Positions 16,204-25,936 of a DNA stretch of 64,000 bases are shown one piece after another. The stretch is taken from assembly GCF_001696535.1 (NCBI RefSeq), contig NZ_MBQE01000001.1:1302001-1366000 (forward strand), read 5' to 3'. The stretch is from Stappia indica. GTDB lineage: Bacteria > Pseudomonadota > Alphaproteobacteria > Rhizobiales > Stappiaceae. A model generated the notes under the pieces. It was given only the letters and a program-made list of their open reading frames with translations. It did not search any database and was not told the origin of the DNA. The translations under genes and the position numbers were made by a program. Each line of letters opens with the position of its first letter. The stretch's first letter is position 1.

Positions 16204-19200
16204 TCAACGGTCCGGCGTCGGGCCGACGAAGACCGGCGGATCGAGCGGCGGCAGCAGCTGCATCGGCCGGCCTGCGCCGGTCTCGCCATTCGACGAGCCC
16301 GTGGTCGCCGGATCGTCCAGCGCCCGCCGGATCCGCTCGCCGAAGCTTGCCGCCGGTGTCTGGGAAGCGGGCTGCGGCGCAGGCGTTGCCTGCTGCTGAC
16401 GGCGGCGCTGTTCGGCGCGCTGCTGTTCCGCCCGCCGGCGTTCGGCGGCACGCCGCGCCTCCTCGGCCTTCCTGGCTTCTTCTGCCTTGCGGGCCTCTTC
16501 CGCCTTGCGAGCTTCGTCGGCCTTGCGGGCTTCTTCCGCCCGGCGGGCCTCCGCGGCGGCGCGCTCGTCTTCCAGCTTCCGCGCGGCATCTTCATCCAGT
16601 TGCTGCTGGTCCCGCTCGCGCCGACGCTGCTCCTCGCGCGAGCGGCGCATTTCGCGCATCAACCGGTCGCGCTCGGTGATTTCCGCTTGCAGGTCCTCCA
16701 CCCGCTGCACCTCCTGCTCGAAGGCGCGCAGGGTCAGGAAGGCAGTGAAGGGCGCGATGTCGATGGTCCGCTGCGGCTCGGCCAGCGGACCGGCGAAGAC
16801 GAGGCCCACCTGCGCCTCCGCTCCGGTCACCGCCTCCTCGCCCGGATCCACCCGCAGCGAAAAATCGCTCTGCAACGTCAATGCCTTGAGGTCCGCCTGC
16901 GCATTGCCGAAGATCGACGCGTCGCGATTGTCGACCCGTGCATTGCTGATCCGCATCACACCGCCGGCAATCGAGGCGCTGGCCTCCAGCTCGGCAAAGG
17001 GCAGCACGCCCGCATCCAGATGGCTGGAAAAGGCATTGCGGATCGCCTCGTCGTTGAGGTCCAGCCCCGCATCGACGGCGCGGATCACCAGCGCGAAAGC
17101 GTCGGGGTTGAGACCGCGGATCTCGCCGTTTTCGACGCGCACCGTCCCACCGCCGGCAAGGCCGGAGATGATCCCGGAGAGCGAGCGGCCGCTGCCTTCG
17201 ACATCGAGGTTGATGCTGGCCGCGCCGGTGGCGACCGGGCGGCCCGACCGCCGCCAGACGAGCTCTTCCAGCCGCGCTCCGTCGGCCCGCAGCGAGGCGG
17301 TCATGCCGGCCTGCCCGGCCGACCGCTTCAGCGTATAGGCCCCGGTCAGCTTGCCGCCGGCAAAGCCGGCCTCGCTGACATCCAGCGACAGCGTGTCGTC
17401 CTTCAGCGAGACGCGCGCTGTAACGTTGCCGGCCGGCGGCAGCGGCGCCAGAACCATGCGCTGCGCACTGACATCCAGCGACAGGTCGACACCGGAGACG
17501 ACCGGCGGGCCGAATGCCGCCTCGGACCAGGTGCCACTGGTCGAGGCGGACAGCTGGTCGGCGCCGAGCAGCAGGTCGCTCAGCTCCGAAATATCGAGCT
17601 CCGACAGGGAGATGGTGCCTCTGACCTGCGGATCGAGGCTCGCCATGGCCCGGCGCAGGTCGACGCGCAGGTCCGCATCGAGCTGCAGCCCGGCAAACGT
17701 GCCGGACAGGCGGCTGAGCGTGAAGCGGTCGCCCTCGCCCTCCAGCGTCGCCGCCAGGTCGACGGCGCCCGCGGACGCATCGAGCGACGGCAGGCGGCCG
17801 GTCAGCAGCGCCAACGGCAGCAGATCGGGCGCACGCGCGGCCAGATCGGCGGCGTAACTGCTGTTGCCGCTTTCCGGCAGGGTCAGCCGGCCGACGCCCG
17901 TCAGGGACGACTGGCCGAGATAGAGCCGGGCGTGTCCTTCGAGCCCCTCTTCCGGAGTGCCCGCCGCGCCGATTTCCACCCGCGCCTCGCCGAGGCTGCC
18001 GACCGGCAGCATCGTCACGCCAAGCTGGGTCACCAGATCGGCTGCCTCCTGGGCGCTGAAGCTCGCCTCGAAGTCGACGCTCGCCGCCCGCCAGCGGTCG
18101 AGCCGCCCGTCGAGGCCGAGGTTGATATCCACATTGGTGCCGCCGGCCGTGCCGCGGGCGACAAGGCTCGCCTCGGTCGCCGCGCTGTCGTTGCCCCCGC
18201 TCGCCTCACCCTGAAACGTCAGTGTCAGCTTGGCAGGGGCAAAGGTGCCCGGCCGGCTCGCGAACTCGCGCACCAGGCGGTTTTCCGGCGACAGCGCCAT
18301 CGCCAGCGCCGCCACGCCGTCGAGCCGCTCGGCGTCGACATCGACCTCCAGCGCGCCGGACGGCGTCGTCGACAGCTTCTCGACCCGCCCCTTGGCGCTG
18401 AGACGCGCACCGGAGAGATCGGCCACCTGCGCCTCGTCGATCACCAGCGTATCGTCCCGGTACGACGCGCGCAGCCGCGTGGAGGAGGCCGACAGCGTGC
18501 CGAAGGTCACCTGCTCGGCGAAAAGGTTCAGCGCCAACTCCGTCCCGGTTCCGGCGATGCCGGCGGCAAGTCCCGCCTCGTTGCCCAGGAACAGCCGGGC
18601 CAGCTGTCCCACCTGGTTGCCGTCGATGCGCTTGGCGTCGAGGTCGGCCTCGAAGACCGGGCGTTCCCCGTCCTTCGCCGTCCACGAGATCGCCCCCTCG
18701 CCGCGATCCTCGCCAATCTCGAACGCGAAGTCGGTAAGCGACACGTGACCCTCGGCCGCGTCGATCCGGCTTTCCACCGCGAAGGGCGTTGCCGCAATGC
18801 CGCGGGCTCCGTCCTTGCGCCACCAGTCGGCGAAAGCGACCGGCTGGGCGACCGAGGCCGCGAAGCTGCCGCGGAATGTCGGCTCCGGCTGCAGGCCGAG
18901 GTCGCCGCGAACAAGGAACTCTCCCCGCCCGGGCATCCGGCCGGACAATTCGGATATCCGCCATCCGCTGGCCAGCCGGTCGGCCTTCAGCAGCACGTCC
19001 TGCGTCAACCCGCCCCCGGACACGAGCGCGGGGATAGTGAGCTCGACGCTGCCGTCGATGGGCGGATGCGGCAGCCCGCGCAAGGCCCCCAGCAGTTCCA
19101 GGCCGGTCTCGGCAGCCGCCTGCGGCTCGGCCGGTCCGCGCCCCGCCATGCGGTCGATATCGATCTGCCGCGCGGCCGCCTTGACGTCGAAGCGGTAGGG

Positions 19201-20061
19201 CTCCGCCAGCGTCACGTCCGCGCTACCTTCCAGCGTCACCGGCCGGTCCTCCGGACCGTAGCGGAAGCTGGCCCCGCTCAAGTCGAGCTGCGCGACGTCG
19301 AGTGCAAAACTGCCCTCGCTGCGCCAGGCGTGCCGCGCCTCCTCTTCCGGCGTCACGGAGGCGAGCGTGTAGCTCCCCTCATAGCCCGGACGGCTGTCGG
19401 ACAGGCTCAACTGTCCGTCCATCACCAGATCCACCGGCACGGACACCGGCGTCACCCCGGCGCGCAGGCGCAGGCCGCCGGCCGGATCGCGCCGGCCCGT
19501 CGCCAGCACCACCGTCGCCCGCTGACCCTGGAAGCTCGCCATGCCGTCGAGCTTGAACGGCCCCAGCATCGAACGGGCGGTGACCAGCAGATCGATGTCC
19601 TCGATCTTGTGGCTCCGGCCGTTGCGCGCGTCGATCACCGTCAGCTCGCCGTCGCGGATCGTCGCCTGCTCCAGCATGACGAGGTCCGGGTCGACCTCGG
19701 AGATCAGCCCGTTGCGCGCCCGGGCGGTGAACCAGTCGAGCCGCCCTTCCTCGTCGACGGACAGGCGCAAGTTCGGCCGATCCATCGTCAGGTCGATGAT
19801 CCGCACTTCGCCCTTGAGCAGCGGCGGCAGCTCGATGCGCATCTCGAAGCGCTGCACCGCCAGCAGCGGGTCCTCGGGCTCGCCGACACGCACATCGGAA
19901 AAGGTCAGGGTCGGCGTCGGCAGCAGGCGCATCTCCGCCTCGCCCATCACCGCCACCCGGTGGCCCAGCAACTGCTCGCCATAGCGCTCGAACGTGGTGC
20001 GATAGGCCGTCCAGTCGATGAGGAACGGCCCGACGAGCGCTGCCAGCAGCACCGCGATCAC
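16204..20061 (-). CDS. AsmA family protein with charged coiled-coil tail
   Basis: At least 1285 residues. The N-terminal membrane segment and VGPFLIDWTAYRTTFERYGE match the AsmA N-terminus, then long beta-rich repeats with the AsmA_2 C-terminal domain (about residues 900-1130, including GGGTVRVENGEIRGLNPDAF). AsmA-like proteins span the periplasm and are thought to move lipids to the outer membrane. The tail from about residue 1140 repeats EEARKA units many times, then Gln/Arg-rich. The start is uncertain: the GTG at 20061 lies within the membrane helix, and the helix is complete only if translation begins further up (CTG 20094 in LNSIYITIGVTV). Confidence 0.88.
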   Translation of the reverse strand: MIAVLLAALVGPFLIDWTAYRTTFERYGEQLLGHRVAVMGEAEMRLLPTPTLTFSDVRVGEPEDPLLAVQRFEMRIELPPLLKGEVRIIDLTMDRPNLRLSVDEEGRLDWFTARARNGLISEVDPDLVMLEQATIRDGELTVIDARNGRSHKIEDIDLLVTARSMLGPFKLDGMASFQGQRATVVLATGRRDPAGGLRLRAGVTPVSVPVDLVMDGQLSLSDSRPGYEGSYTLASVTPEEEARHAWRSEGSFALDVAQLDLSGASFRYGPEDRPVTLEGSADVTLAEPYRFDVKAAARQIDIDRMAGRGPAEPQAAAETGLELLGALRGLPHPPIDGSVELTIPALVSGGGLTQDVLLKADRLASGWRISELSGRMPGRGEFLVRGDLGLQPEPTFRGSFAASVAQPVAFADWWRKDGARGIAATPFAVESRIDAAEGHVSLTDFAFEIGEDRGEGAISWTAKDGERPVFEADLDAKRIDGNQVGQLARLFLGNEAGLAAGIAGTGTELALNLFAEQVTFGTLSASSTRLRASYRDDTLVIDEAQVADLSGARLSAKGRVEKLSTTPSGALEVDVDAERLDGVAALAMALSPENRLVREFASRPGTFAPAKLTLTFQGEASGGNDSAATEASLVARGTAGGTNVDINLGLDGRLDRWRAASVDFEASFSAQEAADLVTQLGVTMLPVGSLGEARVEIGAAGTPEEGLEGHARLYLGQSSLTGVGRLTLPESGNSSYAADLAARAPDLLPLALLTGRLPSLDASAGAVDLAATLEGEGDRFTLSRLSGTFAGLQLDADLRVDLRRAMASLDPQVRGTISLSELDISELSDLLLGADQLSASTSGTWSEAAFGPPVVSGVDLSLDVSAQRMVLAPLPPAGNVTARVSLKDDTLSLDVSEAGFAGGKLTGAYTLKRSAGQAGMTASLRADGARLEELVWRRSGRPVATGAASINLDVEGSGRSLSGIISGLAGGGTVRVENGEIRGLNPDAFALVIRAVDAGLDLNDEAIRNAFSSHLDAGVLPFAELEASASIAGGVMRISNARVDNRDASIFGNAQADLKALTLQSDFSLRVDPGEEAVTGAEAQVGLVFAGPLAEPQRTIDIAPFTAFLTLRAFEQEVQRVEDLQAEITERDRLMREMRRSREEQRRRERDQQQLDEDAARKLEDERAAAEARRAEEARKADEARKAEEARKAEEARKAEEARRAAERRRAEQQRAEQRRRQQQATPAPQPASQTPAASFGERIRRALDDPATTGSSNGETGAGRPMQLLPPLDPPVFVGPTPDR

Positions 20062-20131
20062 GGTTACGCCGATCGTGATGTAGATCGAATTCAGCGCCCT
20101 GGTCTCCCGTTTGCGCGCAGTCTTGCAGCTC

Positions 20132-21547
20132 TCAATCCAACCGGACGATCTTGCCCGGATTGAGGATGTTGTCCGGATCGAGAGCCTTCTTGATCGCTGC
20201 CATCATGTCGAGGCCGGCGCCGTGCTCGCGGGCAAGATACTTCATTTTGCCCTGGCCGACGCCGTGCTCACCGGTGCAGGTGCCGCCCATCTCGATGGCG
20301 CGCCAGTTGAGCCGTTCGATGAAGGCCTCAGTCTTGGCGATCTCCTGCGGATTGTCGACATCTACCAGCACGAGGACGTGGAAATTGCCGTCGCCGACAT
20401 GGCCGACGAGCGGGGCGAGCAGGCCGTTGGCCTCCACATCCTTGTAGGTCTCGTCGATGCACTCCGCCAGCCGCGAGATCGGCACGCAGACATCGGTCGA
20501 CACGCCCTTGCAGCCGGGCCGCAGGCCGAGCGCGGCCCAATAGGCATCGTGCCGCGCCTTCCACAGCCGGGTGCGATCTTCCGCCTTGGTGGCCCAGACG
20601 AACTCGCCGCCGCCGCTGTCGCGGGCGATCTCGCCGAAGATCTCGCTCTGCTCGCGCACACCCGCCTGCGTCCCGTGGAACTCCAGGAACAGGGTCGGCG
20701 TCTCCTGCAGCTCCAGCTTGGAATAGGCGTTGCACGCGCGGATTTGGTTGGCGTCGAGCAGCTCGATACGCGCCACCGGCAGGCCGGACTGGATCGTGGT
20801 GATCACCGCGTTGCAGGCGGATTCCAGATCCGGGAACGGGCAGACGCCGCCCGAAACCGCTTCGGGAATGCCGTAGAGGCGCAGCGTCACCTCGGTGATG
20901 ATGCCGAGCGTGCCTTCCGAACCGACCATCAGCCGGGTGAGATCGTAGCCGGCCGCCGTCTTCTTGGCACGCCCGCCGGTGCGCACGATGCGCCCGTCCG
21001 CCGTCACCACGGTCAGCGCCAGCACGACGTCCTTCATCGTGCCGTAGCGCACCGCATTGGTGCCGGACGCGCGCGTCGCCGCCATGCCGCCCAGGCTCGC
21101 ATCCGCGCCCGGATCGATGGGGAAAAACAGGCCCGTGTCGCGCAGATACTCGTTGAGCTGGGTGCGCGTCACGCCGGCCTCGACCACGCAGTCGAGATCC
21201 TCCGCGTTGACCTGCAATACACGGTTCATCTGCGACACGTCGACGGAGATACCACCGGCCGGCGCGTTGACATGGCCCTCCAGCGAAGAGCCGGTGCCGA
21301 AGGGAATGATCGGCACCTTGTGCTGGGCACAGACCTGCACGACATCGGCAACCTCTTCCGTCGACCGGGCGAAAACGACGCCGTCCGGCGCCTGATTCGG
21401 CAGCCAGGTCGTCGTGTGGCCGTGCTGCTCGCGCACCGCAGCCGAGGTGGAAAAGCGCTCGCCGAACCGCTGCGCCAGGATCTTCAGCGCAAGGTCGATC
21501 CCTTCCTCGTTGCGCTGTACGGCAGCCTGAAGGCTTGCAAGGCTCAT
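20132..21547 (-). CDS. FAD-linked D-lactate (2-hydroxyacid) dehydrogenase
   Basis: 471 residues. The FAD-binding_4 (PCMH) domain holds PIIPFGTGSSLEGH, DPGADASLGGMAATRASGTN and GRAKKTAAGYDLTRLMVGSE. The C-terminal FAD-oxidase domain includes VGHVGDGNFHVLV and the signature GGTCTGEHGVGQGK, ending LDPDNILNPGKI. This is the D-lactate dehydrogenase (cytochrome)/GlcD family, oxidising D-lactate or glycolate-like acids and passing electrons to the respiratory chain. No glcE/glcF partner is present, which favours a D-lactate dehydrogenase. It lies upstream of, and may be cotranscribed with, the AsmA gene. Confidence 0.87.
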   Translation of the reverse strand: MSLASLQAAVQRNEEGIDLALKILAQRFGERFSTSAAVREQHGHTTTWLPNQAPDGVVFARSTEEVADVVQVCAQHKVPIIPFGTGSSLEGHVNAPAGGISVDVSQMNRVLQVNAEDLDCVVEAGVTRTQLNEYLRDTGLFFPIDPGADASLGGMAATRASGTNAVRYGTMKDVVLALTVVTADGRIVRTGGRAKKTAAGYDLTRLMVGSEGTLGIITEVTLRLYGIPEAVSGGVCPFPDLESACNAVITTIQSGLPVARIELLDANQIRACNAYSKLELQETPTLFLEFHGTQAGVREQSEIFGEIARDSGGGEFVWATKAEDRTRLWKARHDAYWAALGLRPGCKGVSTDVCVPISRLAECIDETYKDVEANGLLAPLVGHVGDGNFHVLVLVDVDNPQEIAKTEAFIERLNWRAIEMGGTCTGEHGVGQGKMKYLAREHGAGLDMMAAIKKALDPDNILNPGKIVRLD

Positions 21548-21634
21548 TGTTCTTCTCTCCCGCTCAATCGATGGCCGCCGTCTTCGGCGCCTTCTGGCGC
21601 CTTGCGCGAATTTGCGTTCTCTGCCGGTCTCGGA

Positions 21635-21818
21635 CTAGTCTCCCGGATCTGAGGTTCGTCACAGGTCGCAGCACGCTCTCAACGAACTTCAGATTCGAAA
21701 TCGAGACTAGCAAGTTTGTGTTTCTGGTGTGGTTTTCGAATTTGAAATACGCTTCTACGGTCGCTGCCGGGAACAGGGCGCATTTCAAATTCACCACACT
21801 AGGTTTGGCGCAAACTAG
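21635..21818. repeat. Three consecutive inverted repeats in a divergent intergenic region
   Basis: The 358-base gap 21548-21905 is more AT-rich than its surroundings. Repeat 1: 21635-21659 against 21682-21710, imperfect, with CTAGTCTC/GAGACTAG at its base. Repeat 2: 21727-21748 against 21782-21799, GTGTGGT and GAATTTGAAAT paired with ATTTCAAATTC and ACCACAC, one 4-base bulge. Repeat 3: 21799-21818, CTAGGTTTG-GCG-CAAACTAG with one bulged G. The gap holds the promoters of the dehydrogenase (leftward) and thioesterase (rightward). The role of the repeats is unknown. Confidence 0.7.
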
Positions 21819-21905
21819 CAAAAACGGCAATCCCGGCCAAAGACTTCCGCCCGTTTCACCCGCAGCCGGAACAGGCCGGCCAGCCGAGAGGACGGAAGGA
21901 GCGCC

Positions 21906-22400
21906 ATGTCACAGCCGAGCCGCCAGCCGGCCCCTTTCACCGGATCGATCCAGGAGGTCAGGAGCGAGTGGCTGGACTATAACGGCCATCTCAACATGGC
22001 CTATTACAATGTCCTCTTCGACACCGCGCTGGACGAGGCCTTCATCCATCTGGGCCTTGGCCCCGACTATGCCCGCGAGCGCGGTGCCTCCTTCTTCACC
22101 GCCGAGACGCACCTTTGCTACCTGCGGGAACTCAACGGGGGAGATCGCGTGCGCGCCACCGTGCAACTCGTTGATTTCGACGCGAAACGGGCGCATCTCT
22201 ACCAGGAGCTCCACCACGCGGACGACGGTTTCCTCTCGGCCACGTCCGAGCAGGTTTCCCTGCATGTCGACCTTGCCGCCCGCAAGGTGGTGCCATGGCC
22301 GCAGGACGTGCTGGAGCGGCTGGAGGAGATGAGGGAGAGCCATGCGGTGCTCGGCCGGCCCGAGCGGTCCGGGCGACGTATTTCCCTTGAAAGACGCTGA
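21906..22400 (+). CDS. Acyl-CoA thioesterase family protein (hotdog fold)
   Basis: 164 residues, with GGAAGGAG upstream of the ATG. SEWLDYNGHLNMAYYNVLFD is the 4HBT motif: the Asp (here within DYNGHLN) and the following helix form the active site. RVRATVQLVDFDAKRAHLYQ is the central beta strand. Close relatives include the thioesterase fused to carnitine dehydrogenase, but no carnitine genes are nearby, so the substrate is open. The CLC gene follows after 48 bases on the same strand. Confidence 0.8.
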   Translation: MSQPSRQPAPFTGSIQEVRSEWLDYNGHLNMAYYNVLFDTALDEAFIHLGLGPDYARERGASFFTAETHLCYLRELNGGDRVRATVQLVDFDAKRAHLYQELHHADDGFLSATSEQVSLHVDLAARKVVPWPQDVLERLEEMRESHAVLGRPERSGRRISLERR

Positions 22401-22448
22401 CGAAAGACGCTTGAGGCTCAGCGAGCCAGGCGGACGGCTGGACGAGCG

Positions 22449-24092
22449 ATGACCGGTCTGCTGACGCAATTGAAACGCCTGCCCGTGCTGACGGCGGGCT
22501 GGATCAAGCCGAACATCCGGCTGTTCCGTTCCACACGGCTGCCGCTGGTCTGGGTGCTCGCCATCGTCATCGGCGTCCTGACCGCGATTGCCGCCATCCT
22601 GTTCCGCATGGCCATCGGCGCCTTTCAGTGGCTGTGGCTCGGCACCTCGGCGGAAACGGTTATCACCGCCGCTGCGACCGTTCCCTGGTGGGTTATCCTG
22701 CTGGCACCGACGCTCGGGGGGCTGTGCATCGGCATCTTCCTGCAGACGATCCAGCCCAAGCAGCGCACCGGCGGCGTGCCGGACGTGATCGAGGCCCGTG
22801 TCCAGGGCGGCCGCGGCCTGCCCTTCTGGTCCGGTATTTCCTCCGCCTTCCTCACCTCCGCCTCGCTCGGCTGCGGCGCCAGCGCGGGCCGCGAGGGACC
22901 CGTCGTGCATCTGGGCGCGACCATCGGCACCGCGCTCTGCCAGACGTTCCGCCTGCCCGATGCCGCCCGGCGCATCCTGCTGGCCTGCGGCGTCGCCAGT
23001 GCGGTGTCCGCCTCGTTCAACGCGCCGATCGCCGGCGTTCTCTTCGCCCACGAGGTCATTCTCGGCCACTACGCGATGACCGCCTTCGTGCCCATCGTCA
23101 TCGCCTCGGTGCTCGGCACGCTGATGTCGCGCCTGTGGTTCGGCGACATCGCCGCCTTCTCGATCCCCGAGTATCAGATTACCTCGATGCTCGAGATGCC
23201 GGCCTTCGCCCTGCTCGGCCTCACCTGTGCCGCCGTGGCCGTGATCTTCCAGTTCGCGCTGATCGGCACCGACTGGGTCGCCCGCAACATCTCCATGCCG
23301 CTCTGGCTGCGCCCGGTGATCGGCGGGCTGGCGGTCGGGGCCATCGGCATCGTCTTCCCCGGCGTCCTCGGCGTCGGCTACGAGGCGACCGACCTTGCCC
23401 TGCGCCAGGAGCTGCCGCTCCTCACCATGCTGGCGCTGCTGGTCGCCAAGACGGCTGCGACCTCGATCACCCTCGCCTCGCGCTTCGGCGGCGGCATCTT
23501 CTCGCCGGCCCTCTATCTGGGCGCGATGACCGGCGGCGCCTTCGGCCTGATCGCAGCAGCCGCCTTCCCCGAACTCGCCTCCTCGCACGGTCTCTACGCG
23601 ATCCTCGGCATGGGCGCGGTGGCGGCGGCCGTTCTCGGTGCACCGTTCTCCACCACGATGATCGTGTTTGAGCTGACCGGCGGCTACGCGCTGTCCATCG
23701 CGCTGCTGATCGCCGTGTCCATCGCCACCGGCCTGACACAGGCGGTGCACGGACGCTCCTACTTCCACTGGCAGCTGGAAATGCGCGGCGTGATGCTGCA
23801 GGAGGGCGCGCACAAATGGCTGGTGCGCATCGTCCATGTCTCGGATTTCGTCGAGCGGCTGCCGGACGACGCGGAACCGCAAACCCACGATCCGGAGGCC
23901 GACGGCGCCAGCCTGAAGCTGGACGACACGCTCGAAGCCGCGCTGAAGGTCTTCGACGAGAGCGGCACCAACCGCCTGCCGGTGGTGGATGCGGCCAATC
24001 CCACGAAGGTCATCGGCCACGCCACCCATGTGCGGGCGCTGCGGTTCTTCAATGCCGAGCTGATCAACAACCAGGTCGAGGAGCACCGCTAG
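22449..24092 (+). CDS. CLC-type chloride channel or Cl-/H+ antiporter
   Basis: 547 residues with many hydrophobic helices. The selectivity motif GREGP is at residues 147-151; Glu149 corresponds to the external gating glutamate. FNAPIAGVLFAHEVI carries Glu202 at the place of the internal proton glutamate, and SRFGGGIFSPALYLGA and GAPFSTTMIVFELTG are the other CLC signatures. Both glutamates argue for proton-coupled antiport rather than a channel. The cytoplasmic tail (about 480-547) has only one CBS-like half (TNRLPVVDAANPTKVIGHAT), shorter than usual. Confidence 0.9.
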   Translation: MTGLLTQLKRLPVLTAGWIKPNIRLFRSTRLPLVWVLAIVIGVLTAIAAILFRMAIGAFQWLWLGTSAETVITAAATVPWWVILLAPTLGGLCIGIFLQTIQPKQRTGGVPDVIEARVQGGRGLPFWSGISSAFLTSASLGCGASAGREGPVVHLGATIGTALCQTFRLPDAARRILLACGVASAVSASFNAPIAGVLFAHEVILGHYAMTAFVPIVIASVLGTLMSRLWFGDIAAFSIPEYQITSMLEMPAFALLGLTCAAVAVIFQFALIGTDWVARNISMPLWLRPVIGGLAVGAIGIVFPGVLGVGYEATDLALRQELPLLTMLALLVAKTAATSITLASRFGGGIFSPALYLGAMTGGAFGLIAAAAFPELASSHGLYAILGMGAVAAAVLGAPFSTTMIVFELTGGYALSIALLIAVSIATGLTQAVHGRSYFHWQLEMRGVMLQEGAHKWLVRIVHVSDFVERLPDDAEPQTHDPEADGASLKLDDTLEAALKVFDESGTNRLPVVDAANPTKVIGHATHVRALRFFNAELINNQVEEHR

Positions 24093-24121
24093 CGGCGCTC
24101 CCCTACCCGTTATAGCGCCCC

Positions 24122-25936
24122 TTACAGCGGCGCCGTCGCCGCCTCGAGCCAGGCCCGCGTCGTCTCGTCGACCAGCGGTCCCAGCTCGCGCAGGACGCGG
24201 GCGTGATAGGCGTCGAACCAGGCCCGCTCCTCGGCGCTGAGCATCTGCGCCACTACGGCCCGCCGGTCGATCGGGGCCAGCGTCAGCGGCTCGAAGCCGA
24301 GCATCGCCCGCTCGCCGCCCTCGATGGCGGCCGGCGGCGTCACCAGCTCCAGGTTCTCGATCCGGATCCCGTGGCTGCCGTCGCGATAATAGCCCGGCTC
24401 GTTGGAAACGATCATGCCCGGCTCCAGCGGCGCATGGCCTGTCTTGGCAATGCGCTGCGGTCCCTCGTGCACCGACAGGTACGAACCGACGCCGTGGCCC
24501 GTGCCATGGTCGAAGTCGAGACCGGCCTTCCACAGGGCGATACGGGCCAGCGCATCGATCTGCGCGCCGCTGGTGCCCACCGGGAACCGCGCCGTGGCAA
24601 TGGCGATATGCCCTTTCAGCACCAGCGTGAAATGGCGCTTCTGGTCCTGCGGCACCTCGCCGACGGCAACGGTGCGGGTGATGTCCGTCGTGCCGTCCTC
24701 GTACTGGGCGCCGGAATCGATGAGGAACAGGCTGTTCGCCGGGATCGGCAGGTTGCTGCCCCGGTCGACCCTGTAATGGCAGATCGCGGCATTGGGACCG
24801 GCCGCCGAGATGCTGTCGAAGGAAATCTCTTTCAGCTTGCCGGTCTCGGCGCGAAATGCCTCCAGCCGCTCGGCAACGGCGATCTCATCGAGCCCTCCGG
24901 CAGCCGCCGCGCCATCCAGCCAGCACAGGAAGCGGGCAAAGGCCGCACCGTCGCGCAGGTGCGCGGCCCGCGCACCGGCGATCTCCGCCGGGTTCTTCAC
25001 CGCCTTGGCCTTGGTCACTGGATCCGCGCCATGCTTCACCTTGCCGCCGGAGGACAGGACGGCGCTCGCCAGCGCATCGCCCGCCCAGTCGGGATCGACC
25101 AGTACGGTGGCGCCAGACGATCCGAGAGCACTGAGCGCACCCGTCAGCCCGTCCGGCTCGGCGATGTCGGCCAGCGCCTCCAGATGGTCGCGCGAGGCGT
25201 TGGTGAGCTTGCGTCCGTCGATGAAGATCTGCGGGCGTCCCTCGCGCGGCAGAACGGCGAAGGACAGCGGCAGAGGCGTGTGCGACACGTCGCTGCCGCG
25301 AATGTTGAACAGCCAGGCGATGGAATCGGGCTGCGTCAGCACGAAGGCATCGCCCCCGGCGCGGCGCACGTCTGCGGCCATGCGCGCGATCTTGTCTTCC
25401 GCCGCCTCGCCGGCGAACTCCTGCCCGTGCACGCGCACCTGGCCGAGCGGCGGCTCAGGCCGATCCTCCCACACCGCATCGAGCGGATTGCCGTCCACCG
25501 CGACCAGCTCCGCACCTGCCCTGGCGCAGGCTTCGGCAAGTCGCTTGGCCCCGTTCACCGTATGCAGCATCGGGTCGTAGCCGAGCTTCTGGCCCGGCTG
25601 CAGCTTGCCCGCCAGCCACTCGGACGGCGGCGTCTCGATCAGGTGCATCGGCCGGAATACGGCTGTGTCCACCTGCTCGCGCACCTGGATCGTGTAGCGC
25701 CCGTCGACGAAGATCGCCGCCTCTTCGGCCAGCACGACCGCCATCCCGGCCGATCCGGCAAATCCCGTCAGCCAGGACAGCCGCGCATCGCTGGGCGGCA
25801 CATATTCGCCCTGATGCGCGTCGGCACGCGGAATGAGGAAACCGTCGAGGCCCCTGCGGGCCAGCTCGCGCCGCAGCGCCGCGCAACGCGCGGAACCGAC
25901 GGACGGGTCGATGACATTGTCGAAAGACTGGAACAT
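24122..25936 (-). CDS. pepP: Aminopeptidase P family metallopeptidase (Xaa-Pro)
   Basis: 604 residues, the long three-domain form with two creatinase-like N-terminal domains and a C-terminal pita-bread peptidase domain. The dinuclear metal ligands are visible: Asp in LFLIDSGAQYEDG and TTDITRTV, His in HGTGHGVGSYL, Glu in VSNEPGYY and GIRIENL. It removes an N-terminal residue preceding proline. Convergent with the CLC gene, with about 29 bases between stops. Confidence 0.9.
   Translation of the reverse strand: MFQSFDNVIDPSVGSARCAALRRELARRGLDGFLIPRADAHQGEYVPPSDARLSWLTGFAGSAGMAVVLAEEAAIFVDGRYTIQVREQVDTAVFRPMHLIETPPSEWLAGKLQPGQKLGYDPMLHTVNGAKRLAEACARAGAELVAVDGNPLDAVWEDRPEPPLGQVRVHGQEFAGEAAEDKIARMAADVRRAGGDAFVLTQPDSIAWLFNIRGSDVSHTPLPLSFAVLPREGRPQIFIDGRKLTNASRDHLEALADIAEPDGLTGALSALGSSGATVLVDPDWAGDALASAVLSSGGKVKHGADPVTKAKAVKNPAEIAGARAAHLRDGAAFARFLCWLDGAAAAGGLDEIAVAERLEAFRAETGKLKEISFDSISAAGPNAAICHYRVDRGSNLPIPANSLFLIDSGAQYEDGTTDITRTVAVGEVPQDQKRHFTLVLKGHIAIATARFPVGTSGAQIDALARIALWKAGLDFDHGTGHGVGSYLSVHEGPQRIAKTGHAPLEPGMIVSNEPGYYRDGSHGIRIENLELVTPPAAIEGGERAMLGFEPLTLAPIDRRAVVAQMLSAEERAWFDAYHARVLRELGPLVDETTRAWLEAATAPL

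Noticed and set aside
16390-16600. Repeated 18-base units considered as a CRISPR-like or satellite array
   Set aside because: They encode in-frame EEARKA repeats of the AsmA-family tail, with no spacers.
16600-20163. A 1187-codon plus-strand frame antisense to the AsmA-family gene
   Set aside because: Same shadow effect; no signal, no domain, composition of an antisense frame.
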